A DNA stretch of 64,000 bases from Trichoplax sp. H2 (lineage: Eukaryota > Placozoa > Uniplacotomia > Trichoplacea), in contig NOWV01000004.1 of assembly GCA_003344405.1 (NCBI GenBank), positions 806,001 to 870,000 of the forward strand, given 5' to 3'. The translations under genes and the position numbers were made by a program. Of this stretch, positions 26,118 to 39,116 are shown piece after piece. Position 1 is the stretch's first letter; the number at the start of each line of letters is the position of its first letter. Under the pieces are notes generated by a model that searched no databases, had not been told where the DNA came from, and saw only the letters and a list, made by a program, of their open reading frames with translations.

Positions 26118-29100
26118 AGCTTTTTTAGTGTATGTTGCAGAGCAGATCTTATGCCTAGTTCTTTTAATTCGGAAACATTAAAAGTAGAATTGGTCCATTT
26201 ATATTGATTCTAATTTTATAAAATCTATGCAAAAAAAGTTAGTTGATACGAAAATTTGCCATACTCTGAGCACATTGACTCTTAGTTTTAATTTGTGTCT
26301 AAGAACAACAGTACGACATATACTATAGGACGAGAATCTGTCCGCCATTGATGTTGTTCTAACTTGTGATTAACTTAACTAATAACTTGATAATAGAAGA
26401 AGTAAGATTATTGAATGTGACGTTTGTGTAGCATTATCTATGTAAAATGATGGTAAAAGTTATTAGAGGATAAAAAATATCAGAGGTAACAAATGCGGTA
26501 GTTAACACGCATACAGTATCTGACTTGCTTATTTTAGATGTACGTAAAGCAAGATAAATGTCGATTACATAGAGCTGTCAAGATACCATCTATTTGCTTT
26601 TATTTATAATTAGCTATATACATGTTGACTGTCGTTTTATATTGGCAAAATTGCTGTACTGGTGCGGAACTGGAAATACACACTTCATACGAATATATGA
26701 CTTTCTCGTATGTTAAGGCTAAGATCACATTGGCTTAATAAATATTTCGTATCCATCTCATTTATGTTGTAATACTTTATGTACTGTATAAGTACTGAAA
26801 AAATTCAGCTCATATGCTACATTTTGGTATACTACAGTAAAGTACAGTATTTATAGAGTACGTTAGTTTGAAGTTTAAGTCATATTTTTCCGTATGAAGA
26901 CTTTCAATGCCCTGTAAGTACAGTACTGTACTGTTAATAGGCAGTAAATATAAGATACTGTACGTCCTGTACGCATATTACACCGCGTGCGTACCAATAC
27001 CATATTTCGGCTTCTGCCAACTCCTACGTCTATTAATCCAATATACAGTAGATTAGGGTGTCTTTGCATTAGCTATTTCTCATCAGCCAAAGTGAACATT
27101 TGGCGATAATGCAGTACAGTAAAACCTAATTTGAAAAGATTCAGCTTGTATGATCAGATTTTAGCTTCTAGTATATATGTTATGATATAAAGCATACAGG
27201 GCGGAGTATGCACTATGCAGTGAAGTATGGCACTGTAGTGTGCGTGCACTTCTGAGTCTGAACTGTAAATGTACTATGATATTAAAATACCGGGATAGCA
27301 CTGTTCGCTTTCTGCAGAATGCAGGCTTTTGACTTTACCATAAATCAAGAAAATTCAAATTTAAGCCTCAGACTACAGCCATTAAAATTTTCCATTGCTG
27401 CAATGATCACTTGATCAGTGCATATTTTGGTACAGTACTGTATACAGCAAAAGAATTCATACCGCTTTTGAACATAAAACCCATTAGTCCATTTCAGACC
27501 AGCTTTGAGCAGATCCACATGGAAGTAGTGATCAAACTAAAGTGTATCATCTCTGCTGATACAGCACTCTAATTTGAAATGTCTATATTTTATGATGCAT
27601 TAAGTGTTACAGGACATATACATGTACGTATATAGCACTGGATTTGATCGTATTTGGAAGTTTTCGGAAATAGTAAATTTTACTCTAGCGAGATAGGTTA
27701 TAATTCTGATATTAAATGATAAATAAGGTTAAATCTCGCGATATATATATACTCGCGTATCAGAGATTCGCGATATTAGAAACTACCTTCGACTCATTGA
27801 CCCGTTTAGTAATGTAAATGTTTCGTTGTATGCACAAGTAAGTGTACAACCTATTACCTTATCATATTACACGGTTCTGTACAACGATATATACAATGTT
27901 TAAACTAAGTCATAGTAAAACACGCATGATTCAAGAACTACTGGAGAGAAATCTCTTTCTTAGCGGTCTTTGGAGCTCTATTTTGCACATGAGTCTACAG
28001 TATTCATAGGCTTCATCTTATTCTGATTGCGGGAGAGGAGAGAAAATTATATTTTGTTAGGTGATAAGAAAGTATTCAGAGGGCCTGCTCTCGTACTCTC
28101 GTAAAGACATCTGATAAAAAACTTGTATGCCTCGTACGTGTGATTTATTGTACAACAGTTCTGTACTTGTATCAGCACATGATAAGTTTGACATTTCGCT
28201 TGAAAATTAGGTAAGTACTGTAAATAGACGTCACTTTTCCTAGTATGCGTTGTTGACATTAGACTGTGCCTAATCAGTTCATCTTTAAATGTGCAAATAT
28301 AAAAAACTTTTAAGTCTTCAACATACATGGTGTACAGTATATATACATAAAACGTGACATATGATTTTCATTTCTACACTGTCACTGTACTTTATTCGCA
28401 CAGTACCGCATCCCAAGAATTCTGAGAATCTAATACAGTAACTCCATTCCACTGTGTGCACGGTGCATGATTTCCACAGTAATCTATGGTGGTACGTACC
28501 AGGGATACATTAGTACTGTACCTTAATAAACGTCTAAAAATTTCATTTAATTAATCTTTCCATTAACCGAACTAACGCAATAATACTGTACTGTACAGTA
28601 TATTCCAGTTTATATAATGAATCTTACTCGGAAGTCTAGACTATATTTCCGTATAAGAATTGATTAAGCACCCAAGAGAAATAGGTAATGTTTTGTACTC
28701 GTTAAAATTGGTGTTATGACTGATTAGTATAGCGTGCAGATCGTAGAGTATCTTTGCTGTATAAAAATGAAAACAAATTAAATTTAAGGAAATATCGAAG
28801 GTAGTAGAAATCATTGTCATAATACTGTGTATTAAAAGTATAACCTTTTATTTTTTCTTGATCGGATTCATATAGATATTCGATGACTGTACCTAAATTT
28901 AGTTTAGGTAACAGCATTAAGTAGTAAAAGTTTCATAAAGTCTTTACATATCAAAAGATTTGAGATTATTTACAACAAGAATAAAAGCTTGCTCTTTCGA
29001 ATTATGGTTCTGACACGCTAACTTGCGTCAACGTGATAAGATTGTACGCGTATAGTTGACGAAATTATACGGAAGGTAGTAAATAGCTTATGATGGGTCA

Positions 29101-29180
29101 TGATGCGGTAGAGAATAACTATAAATACACATATCTCTGAACATGGGAACGTGCTATCTTGCATACAGTTCCCATTATAA
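26118..29180. other. Convergent spacer COX7C / PIGN
   Basis: About 3 kb between two 3' ends. I could not support any gene. Scattered short TACAG/TACTG words occur near 26840, 26920-26935, 27431 and 28584, at much lower density than in the 5' flanks. The open frames at 26875-27069, 28047-28328 and 28714-28917 (minus) show no domain. Confidence 0.5.
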
Positions 29181-32100
29181 TTAATAATTTTTGGATTTCG
29201 ATTGAATCGGAGAGTAAGAAATTAGCCACCCAGAGAGCCCAAATAATGAAACCAGAGAGATAATGACAAGCATCATTATAACATAATGGCTAATACTATC
29301 AATAGAAAAATAAATTAATGTTACAATAATGTTATAATAACTAAACATCTAAGAAATCTATGAATACAGTAGTATTCAAAAGGGAAAATTTTAATAGTGC
29401 AAAATTGAGACCTAGTTCCAATGTCAAGCCAACTTCCTTGATCACGTATCATGAAGAAAAAGTTCTAGGAGAAAATTTAGAAAATTCGTTACTAAACAAT
29501 AGTAATCGCCAACATTACGAAAATTGAATTCATGTTATCATTTCGTACCATTGCCATTAAGTCTGTCATTGAAAGGACCAAAAGCAGTAAACTGTAAGAT
29601 ACAACGATACCATTATTACTCTCATGAAATTAAAATTGAAAATATTCTCCATTTGAATCATTAGAACCTTAAAAAGGTTAAACTTACAACGTGATCGGTA
29701 TACGAAGAGAGACTTTTAGAGTGTACAGTGCACCCATCACCATAGCAAACGGAATCAGTATCTATTAAGATAGAAACGATTCTAAAAATTTTAACGCTTA
29801 ATTCTACTGTAGAATATTTAATAGTATGGATAATAAATAGTGCCCAATATATTATACCTTACAGACCAGTAGTATTCCCATTGTAAAAGGTGAAAATACC
29901 GTCAGAAAGCAGCATACTGTCATCGGATCAAAACTAGAAGAATTTTTAAATACAGATACGTCACGCACATCTTTCAAAATGTATAATTGCAATTTTCTAC
30001 ATGATTACAAGACTAGTTGCGCTCAGTACGGCGAGCATCATTTTAAGCATAGTAGTTTCATATGTTGAGTTAACAACAAGATGATTCATCATCACGCAAC
30101 ACCATTAACTTTCATTTAGTCTTCAAGCACAATATCCTGTACCTGTTAATGCTTGCTATATTTCCAGTACCAAAGAAAGCAACTACAATGAATAATACCT
30201 GCCAAGCAATCGAAATAGTGTAAATAAAGATTATAACCAGCAAAACTGCGGATTAAAGAACTGCAGTATGCTATCGATAATAAAGGTAAAAATATCTGAG
30301 TTCTTTCGCTACTTACAAAAAAGTAGGCAAGTCGCAAGTCTGCAGAAATAGGTTTCCTTTCAATATTATCTACGTAGCATTGCACAGAGGTTATAAGTCA
30401 TATACCAGTAGTTTATGTTATTTGATTACTCCAGGCAATAGTACACTCTTACCGAAACTCTCCAAACTATACTGCGTTTTAGGTTTACGATTTTCAAAGT
30501 ATATTTCCAATAACTGCAGCAGTCATATTAAATGAGAGAGAATTTTATGAATTAATTCGCGTAAGTTATTATACTGTAATACAATAAGTTTTAAAATATA
30601 TTTTGCAATGCCTACCTGACCAGTAGTAACATTCGATAACTTCTGTTCAATAATGATCCAAACAGACAACAAATTACAGAAACAAAGGCAAAATAGTGCT
30701 TCATAGCTACAGCAGCAAATGATTGTTATTAAGGTAAAATGAAGGCTAGTTTATAACAAGAAAGCATTAAAAATGGACACTTATTGGCATTTACAAAAGG
30801 ATACGATGTACTGAACAAAATGTATGTTGACATCAATGATAAAAATATGCTCAGCAAGCGATCCAAAAGATAATTGGAGCTAAATAACGGCAAAATCCAA
30901 CTAGTGCCTTTAAAAAATTAAAATATTGTCTATTACTAAAAGCTCATTTTAAAAAGACAATAAATGCGATAAAATCCCAGCTGTGATAGTAACTTTTTCA
31001 CTTACATAACACTAGCCAACTGTATATCTGATTGAATAATGGTAATCCATGTTTATTGTTGATACTTCTCGCAGTATTATTTACAACAATAACGGCTAGG
31101 CTAGCTACAACCAACTAAAGTTTAAGTCATATGGAACGTAGTTGTCAATGTTATGTAACTTATTTTCTTTAGAGTTCATTAATTTGTACCTAATATTACA
31201 AATATTTAAAAATGATTTATTACATTTTCACTTAATTTGCTAACCTGAACATAGAAGATTGAGGAGACTTTCCTTGCAAATCTATTAGGCAATAATATCA
31301 GAATGAGACGATTCACAGTATTGCCAAGTTGAAGAAATATTAACTAACAGTAACTTGTAAATTGTACTCGTAAAGTCAAGATTGCACAATAATGAAGGGT
31401 ACCTAGTAATTATATAAAGCCCTATGAGAACTGTAAGGATTCCTGCAATAGTTCTGTAAAGAAAGCGTAAATTAGTCTCGTAATAACATAGGCTGAAAAA
31501 CTACAGATATTTATATTTACTTACACATAGGTGTAATTAGCAGCTCGACCTACAGCTGGGAGAGAAGGAAATATTCCGACTAATAAGCAGGCGATTAACC
31601 AGTACCCGCATATAAACTGTAAAGTAAAAAATTAATATCGTAACTAATGCTTTCTTTTACCAGCTCCATATCGCATTGTATTCAATTAAATGGTATAATG
31701 ACCTTGTTTTTTTGCATAAGAGTTGTTGTCAAAGGCCATACGCCTATCATTTACAATTTGTAAAATTGAAAATTCATTAAATAATTTAACGCGCGAATTG
31801 AACGTAGATTTGTTTAACAGAAAACCAAGAGTATTTTAGAATAGGGTTACAGTGATTACATACCAAGGCCGACCAAAGCAATCGTCAACGAAATTCGATA
31901 AAAGAAGCTAATTACCTAAAAAGTCACAAAGTTCTCAATTACTATATTTAATTAATTGTAAATAACCGTAATAGGTCATACAAAGAACATACCAACAGCT
32001 CTATACAGAAGAACAGCAACACGATGTAAAAACTATCCCCAATGCGTGTATCATTGATTCTCTCAGATAAAATTTTACGTCTGTACATATGATACCAAGA

Positions 32101-35100
32101 ATTGTTGAAAAGCGGTAAACACACGTAGTTCCGTTATAGTAACAACTGAATGAATCATTAATGTCTCGTTTTCTTAAACATACTGTCTCAGTATTTGACT
32201 CCAAAAAAAATTCGGTACCATGACATAGATATAGTGAGTGAAAGGCGACCTTTGAGCTAAGGAGTAAGCATTAGACATTACTATAAAATAATCACTATGA
32301 AACTAAATAGTTACGCGTATTATAATTACCGAATAGAAAAAGGAATGCAATTAGAGAAATTACAACGAATACAGAATCAATCTTTGGGATAGTCTCAGTA
32401 GCACCTGTTGGCTAAGCAATTAATCATAGCCTCACAATCTGCATTAGAATGAATATCATGAACTTAAACACATATTGATAGCTTACCTTAACTTTAAAAA
32501 TGTCCGAGTTATTAGTATGCTTTTTAATCAAGAAAAGTACTATGTACAAAATCCATCCTACGAAACCACTAGCAATCATAATGCTATAATTTGGATAACA
32601 GTAACATATATAAAATGAATGATTCTATCAAGATACAACATACGCAAGAATTAACCATTACAAAATCAGCAAAAGACCTCAAAAATAGTCGATCGTAGTT
32701 ATGATAATAATTTAATCCTTCAATAGCCAAAGTTGCGAGCGTTTTACCTGAAGAAATCTAAAATGTTATGATGCATTATTAAAGATAGTAATATTTATCA
32801 AATTTTCAATATAATACTATGAACTATATAATTACCACAACATCATATCGGCCTTCGTTATGTAATCGCGTTAAATTATCCACCCAAATATCCTATAGGG
32901 TAATTTCGTAATATAAGATAACTGCTTGAAATACCTTTCATTATGCTATAGCTTTTATCAAGCTTAGGCAACTACCTATACCGTCCGATCTTAAAAACAC
33001 AGTCACAATACAAGAGCAGCTTATAAAATCAAAGAATTCGAATCTAACGTTTGAGTCGTATAGATTACATAAACTACATTTACCGCTGTTTTTCCTTGCA
33101 ATAGCCTATATTTATATTAATTAAAATACAAGAGGATATAAATAAAAAGTATGTAACAAACCTTAATGTTAAAGTTCATTGTAAGACATGAATAAAGACA
33201 TTTACCTAAACTGCCTGTAGAATATTGGTAATGTATTGGTTCTTCTTTGCCTCCTCTTGATCTTAATAAATAGAGAACTCCATGAATAGATGATACGAAA
33301 AACGATTTACTCGCGTTAATTTTTACCTTAAATTGAGCGACTATTTCCTTAGCATTTACTATTATGCATTCGGCCGTATATGAATCACTTGTATTCAGAA
33401 ACGACGAGGGCAAAATTCCCTTTACGACATGAGAGAATAGACCAAATCAGGAATCGTGCATTAATTATAATTACAGGAAGCTCTAAAAATATAAAAGCAG
33501 AATAACCACAGAGTTCACAGGAATTGGAATTCCAAGCAAAGATGCTGCTAATGGAGCTACATCAGCCTTAACAATCGCAATTACACTACAATTAGTAGCG
33601 AATAGAGGTAATTTCTAATGAAGCATTTAATTATAAGTATAGCGATTTAGCTCTAAAAATTATTCGAAATGTAGCTTACTTGCATCACGTCCGACCTTCT
33701 AATATGAGAAAGATGCCATTCTGTATCAGAAAATAAGTTAAAGGCATTTCTACTTCACCTAAAAGTTAATTACTGCATCAAAGCTTACTCTTCGAATAGC
33801 CATCCTGGTATTCGTTTTTAGTTTCAGGAGTGGCTTTAGAAATGCCGGCTCCCCAAGCAATTATAGGACAGTCGGTTTCTTGGTTTAGACCAGCCCCATG
33901 TGATCCTGTAAAAGCAGAATATTAGTTAACTAGGAAAACATTGTACAATCCTTGACAATGAAAAGTAACTGCACAAAGTCAGTTTATTTTATAATAACCC
34001 CAGTCTGTCATTCCATGATCAGAGGTAAATATGTATGAGGTCCTTTGATCGTGTTCAAAAAAGTCTTCTATGACACGAACAGTTTTTTCAATGCCCTTAT
34101 CGACAACGGCTATGTTATCTAGATATTCTCTATATCCCAATCAAATTCGAATTTCGACCACAATTAAATTGACAATCATTTATTGCATGAAAGTATGACA
34201 CTAAAGAATTATTAAATCTAAACTCAACATATAAATATCGTATTATTCGCATACTGTATACCAAAATACGAGAATAGCACGTAAAGAGAGTAAATTAAGT
34301 TCGTATTTATTACTTGGAATATGGCTTGTGAGCATGACCATTGGTATCTACTCCAAGTAGATGTAGAAACAGCAGAACTCCGCCTTTTTTAACTTCTTTG
34401 CTCAGAGAACTGTTAAGCTTAGCCTTCATGAAGAATTGCTCAACTCTATCGAAAACCCATGTATCAAGCCTTGAAGCGTCGTCAGTAGCGAAATCTTCAA
34501 ACTCCGGTGGATACATGTATGTATCGACACGATGAGGATTAGCTCCTAAATATACAGTAGTATGTATTTATTCAACTTTATAAAAAGATATTAGAGCAAG
34601 GGGAGATGGAAACTAGCGATTGAATTACTGAGGAGCCTAGACACCTAATATCTACGTATCAGATGTCTAGGTTCCTTATTAGTGTAACTTAAAAGCACCT
34701 AACTATAGTAAAACACATAGAATCTATCAGATATACATGTAATACTGTACTATGCAAGTTTTACTATGAATCTTTAGTAAACTTTCCATATTTCCTTCTT
34801 TATATTACTGTAGACTTAGTACAGCAAATGCACAGCCTGACAATGTAGAAATTTTCGTTAACTGATGAATTATTACATGCTACGAACCGTTACTGAACAT
34901 TGGCAAGATATCAGGACTTCCCCATGACCATGTATGGTAACTTTGGTTAAAAAGTGAATCAAATTCTACAGGGTTCTCCTTCCAACCTATTACGGCAGTT
35001 GCAATTACAAAGGAAAATTTTTTATATCACGAAAACTAGAAAGAAACTCATATGTATAACGTCAGGGACTTTTTTTACTTGTCTCTACTAGATTTACCAT

Positions 35101-36139
35101 CTAGTAGTCCACGACAGTATAGAAGTTTGTTACACATCTATTTACTAGTAGAAATGCAGACTTCCTATTTTTCATTATTGAAAGCTGTTTGCGATTTAGT
35201 ATTGTACTACAGGATATATTGACAGTGACTACTCAACAAAATATTTCCCCTCACTTACCGAAACTCCTGTTTTTTCTCATACAATCTTACTTCGTATAAA
35301 ACTCTGATTGTTCCTCTTACATAAAAAAAAAAGAGCCTCTTTTAATTCTTTTAATATGGGAAGATTCGTTGAATAAAAAGTTTGGGACTTTGGCGGGATA
35401 CTGGTATCAGTTGGGGAAATTTTTTGTTGAGTAGTCCCTGAGTATGCAGTAATCGATTGAGTAATTTACTTTATTACAAGTTTCATAACTAAATTTATCT
35501 TACCTTTAGTTACAGCACTAACATCTTCATAAAAACCGGCAAGCAAAGCCACATGGCCAGGTCTTGATTCAGTTGGAACTCTCGTGTGTAGAACGCCCCA
35601 ACTACCATGATTTTCCACTATATCTCTACGTCGTTTCATATATAAGGTACTTTTAGTACATGAGTTAACGATCACTTTTTAAAACTACAATTGCGAATTT
35701 TTTGCATTTCGATAAATGTACTGTATAGATCTACCCGTAAAATAGATCTTTCAACCAACTTCTAACAATAAATAGCATGTGAAGTAAATTAATTTGAGAT
35801 TTTCAATTAGCTCTGTAGAGTACTTAAGCAATTTAGTTGCTTATCTGATCCTATTTAGCTACCTTGATAAATCGATTATTTTATGCTTCCTAATTTTTAC
35901 CTGAGATAAGGAGACCTGGAAGTATTTTTGTTGGGGATTTCATATAGTTTATCAGCCCTTAAGCCATCGCTCACTATAAATACCAAACGCTTTGCAGGTG
36001 CAGGTTGCTTCACCGAATGCGGGGCCATTCCACTTACTATTGGCGAAGTAAAATAGACTTCAAAAATTGATCCCAAATATACTACGTGAACCAAAATACC
36101 AACCAAGGCAAACCAATATACTTCCGTAAAGAGGGCCAT
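29181..36139 (-). CDS. PIGN: GPI ethanolamine phosphate transferase 1
   Basis: The ER membrane enzyme that adds ethanolamine phosphate to the first mannose of GPI anchors. Thirty-three GT-AG exons in transcript order, given as high-low: 36139-35901, 35625-35504, 34986-34894, 34545-34314, 34129-33999, 33905-33789, 33720-33680, 33566-33507, 33419-33327, 33261-33206, 33105-33084, 32892-32836, 32757-32678, 32583-32487, 32411-32330, 32256-32184, 32080-31993, 31915-31864, 31743-31703, 31616-31525, 31453-31403, 31281-31245, 31114-31006, 30907-30805, 30706-30616, 30513-30453, 30369-30317, 30198-30143, 29933-29858, 29761-29688, 29591-29549, 29464-29412, 29295-29181. The sum is 929 residues (human 931). 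After an N-terminal membrane segment, the alkaline-phosphatase-like domain has [44 protein letters not shown] and [15 protein letters not shown] polytopic PigN domain follows ([15 protein letters not shown]). Intron 24 looks U12-type. Confidence 0.96.
30707..30804 (-). other. PIGN: Candidate U12-type GT-AG intron (PIGN intron 24)
   Basis: Read on the minus strand, the 98-base intron begins GTATCCTTTTG, a perfect U12 donor. It contains TTTTACCTTAAT (branch-like, about 22 bases from the 3' end) and ends GCTGTAG. The junction joins ACA-TC to C-TAT-GAA in phase 2 and restores the family segment STxYEALF. The other PIGN introns do not show this donor. Confidence 0.75.
34631..34676. repeat. Hairpin in PIGN intron 3
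   Basis: Arms 34631-34646 and 34661-34676 pair at 14 of 16 positions around a 14-base loop. Confidence 0.8.
35064..35109. repeat. Small inverted repeat near AGGGACT in PIGN intron 2
   Basis: CTACTAGAT (35085-35093) pairs perfectly with 35099-35107, with AGGGACT at 35064-35070 and AGTCC at 35105-35109. It may be a reduced relative of the AGGGACTACTC-ended elements. Confidence 0.6.
35223..35440. mobile_element. MITE-like element with ~27-bp terminal inverted repeats, in PIGN intron 2
   Basis: The left end CAGTGACTACTCAACAAAA.. and the right end ..GTTGAGTAGTCCCTG are inverted copies over about 27 bases with two mismatches (AGGGACTACTCAACAAAA-ATTTCCCC type). The 218-base interior is AT-rich and non-coding. 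No clear target-site duplication was seen. The outer 11 bases match those of the element at 53361-53631. Confidence 0.75.
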
Positions 36140-37935
36140 AACTTGCTTAAATTGCGTTAGCAATTTATAAAAGCAAAATGGCACTTACTATATTAATGAC
36201 GAAGTGAACATGAAATATGAATTTTGAGCTATAAAACATGTGCGCAACATCGAGTGATATTTGACCTATAAAAGTGAGAAAGGTAGGGAACGCGTGCATA
36301 GGCTGATCACTCAGCTGATGGAACTCGTGCATAGGCCGATGGAACTCGTGCCATCGTGAGTACTATACCTACAATGGTATGTACTGTAAGTACAGTATAC
36401 AGTTTTGGGTCTAGATCTTGAGGACCACTGAGCCCGTATCGATTTTTTCGGTGAGGTTCAGCCGTTCAGGTAGGTACTCTCTCTTTACTGTATTTCAGTA
36501 CTGTACTATACAGTACTCTATACTGTACTGTATACTCTGTTCTTGCATGACACCGGACAGTGGACACTGAATAGTTGTATCAACATACTGTGCAGTGTAC
36601 AGTATATAAAAAATTATTTAGCTCTCTATCTACAGTACTGTACATGATGGTACAAATTATAGTATTTTTACTGCATACGCAATTTTTACGTTAGTTCAAG
36701 CAATATTTTTTCCTTTTTTCTACGTTTGAAAACAAAATGAATTATGCTGTAGAGTACTGTACAATGTACTGTACTGTCCATGTGCTGTACTGTACAAGGT
36801 CATACCAGTAAATTGTACAATACAGTACTGTTGCATGGACTACTTACTAGAAGAAGGATTGGACCATAGAGTTGAGAAAAAAACATACAGTAGAAGCGCT
36901 AACATTGCCTAACCCAGTATCACTCCCTCGGACAGGCGGACTTTTCTTACCGTAAACATCAAAAAATGCTTACTTAGTAATCCTTCCGTGTCTATTTTCT
37001 AAATCACTGGTACTAATTTAAATAACATCTACGATCTTCTATAACTGTTTCCAAGCAGAACTTATAACAGATAATAAGATTCAATGTACAGTAATACAGT
37101 ATTACTTGATTTAGAAAAAGTCACGTAATTTAATATCGATCGTCTCCATACTAAAGTACTATCATAACGAGGTGTTTGACATAATAGCCTGACGAGATAG
37201 ATGTCTGTCCGTCCAAGAGTAATTAGTCCAGGTCAAGTCTTCTTCTAGTTGTCTATGACTATTATTGTACCGTACCTGACTGCGGTTGACATCTAAATAG
37301 CTGCTTTGCTGCTAAGTTGGTTTTTTGGAGTATGATATACGGTTTCATTGGTATCGTATAGTAGAATGACCGAAAAAATGCTATTTTGTATTGACCGGGC
37401 CCGCCTGGTGTCCCTCTTTCTTTCCATTTGTACAGTACTAAGGGTTTTCAGATGTAGGCTGCAGTATAGCTGTCACATAGAATTTCTCATCACGAATTCC
37501 AGTATACTGTACCACGGCTGCTTCTGTAAAGCAATATTCTAACTTAATCTGAACTTAAAACTGAAAGGCATTCCTTAGAGAAATGAGCTTGTAAGAATAT
37601 TGACTTGCATAATTTACCTTTTAATAAGTTACTTTCTGCCTCGTCAAACTGACTATTAATTCTCGTTGTAATTTACTGTACACACTGTACGGCATATCAA
37701 TAAAATTGCAAACCGGTATACCGTCATGACTGACACAACACCTCTTACTAAATCGCTGAGGATTTCTAGTATACATACGAAATTCATTCGAGTTATTCGT
37801 CAACGTTTAATCTAATTTAACCAAGGCAGTAAAATACCGTACCAATATTTTACTTAACCTTTATAATCTATCTATTGAAATACATCAACAGCAATCGTAT
37901 TTTACGTTTCTAAGTGTGATGTTATATATACATGT
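36140..37935. promoter_or_regulatory. Divergent intergenic region PIGN / ENY2
   Basis: 1.8 kb between the PIGN start and the first supported ENY2 exon. It holds a TACAG/TACTG array in the PIGN-proximal half. If ENY2 has an upstream first exon it would lie here, but I could not identify one. Confidence 0.5.
36380..36832. repeat. TACAG/TACTG pentamer array, PIGN 5' flank
   Basis: Runs at 36380-36400, 36490-36540, 36590-36606, 36632-36645, 36750-36800 and 36820-36832. Confidence 0.85.
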
Positions 37936-39116
37936 ATGTTCAATTGTGCATATTATAGTAATGAAGATTCTGCAAGGGAGCTTCTGCATAAGCAATTAAT
38001 TGAATCTGGAGAAAAGGATCGGTAAGAAACAGGCAAATAGAAATATTTTAAGAACGAACTATAATTGTAATAAAACTATATATTGATGCTGCAGTATTGT
38101 AGCCAAAGATTACAATCTAGCATCGATCTACAGTACCTATAATATTAGATACTATATTGGTTTCTCTAGTAAGAATCAGCAGTACAACTATACTGAGTCG
38201 GTACTACTGACTATCTTAGTAAATCGTTTCGCGGCTCTAATGTCACTGTACACTTTTTCTTGACGTCTAAATAGTGTACTATTCGCATGCATTGCCTTAT
38301 CTTTATATGCTATACATTTACAGTAAGTAATGCACTGTACTACTGTAGTATAAGTTAAGTTACGGACTACTATACTCATATATACGCTTATGGTGTATTT
38401 ACAGTAGCAGTCCATCGTTAGCTTCAGTATCTTGATTTACTGACATTCACTTCAGTAATTTTCAAAATCTTACAAAATACATATACGCATACGATATCTA
38501 CTGGTACAACTATAAAAGCCTCTTAAATCTGGATATAACCCCTACTGTTGACTATGAATAGGTTAAAAGAATATTTATATGGCAAACTGGTTGAGGCTGG
38601 CTGGAAAAGTGATGTCATGGCATTATGCAGAGGTATAGTACTTCTCAATCAATTATAATTAACTATTAATAGATATACGCGTAAACACTAGTGAAGGTTA
38701 CTTTCGTGACTGACATTTAGCAATTATGTTACGGCTTTTCAGTTATAGTAAACTACAAATTTTTTTTTCAATATCAGATAATATAAAAGGAAGTGATGAT
38801 CCAGACGCCGTTAAATTAGATGATCTAATTACTAAAATAACACCAAGAGCTAGAGGTACGCGAGCAGTGCTTTTCAGGATTCAAGTAACAATTAGTTATC
38901 ACATTTTCTCTAACAGAATTATTTTTTGCTATCAATGGTTGCTATATACGAGTATAATTTATTTCGAATTTAATAATCTGTAAAAATCCGTCATCAAACT
39001 AATGCTGAAATCGTAATTTATTAACTTTAACCCTAACAGCAATGGTACCGGATGAAGTAAAAAGGGAACTATTGCACAGAATTCGTACCTACTTGGTCCA
39101 GCAATACAACTTATAA
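37936..39116 (+). CDS. ENY2: Transcription and mRNA export factor ENY2
   Basis: A small helical protein shared by the SAGA deubiquitination module and the TREX-2 mRNA export complex. Exons: 37936-38021, 38562-38632, 38778-38855, 39040-39116, all GT-AG and in phase, giving 103 residues (human 101). ARELLHKQLIESGEKDRLKEYLYGKLVEAGWKSDVMALCRD, LDDLITKITPRAR and VPDEVKRELLHRIRTYLVQQYNL cover the whole family domain. The start is uncertain. The in-frame ATG at 37936 gives the expected length, but TATTATAG at 37951-37958 could be an acceptor (exon from 37959) fed by an unseen first exon. AATAAA at 39182 lies 66 bases past the stop. Confidence 0.92.

Noticed and set aside
32131-32330. A GT-AC intron or in-frame stop in PIGN near 32132
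   Set aside because: First suspected when one exon was missed. Adding exon 32184-32256 ([19 protein letters not shown]..) makes both neighbouring introns canonical and in phase.
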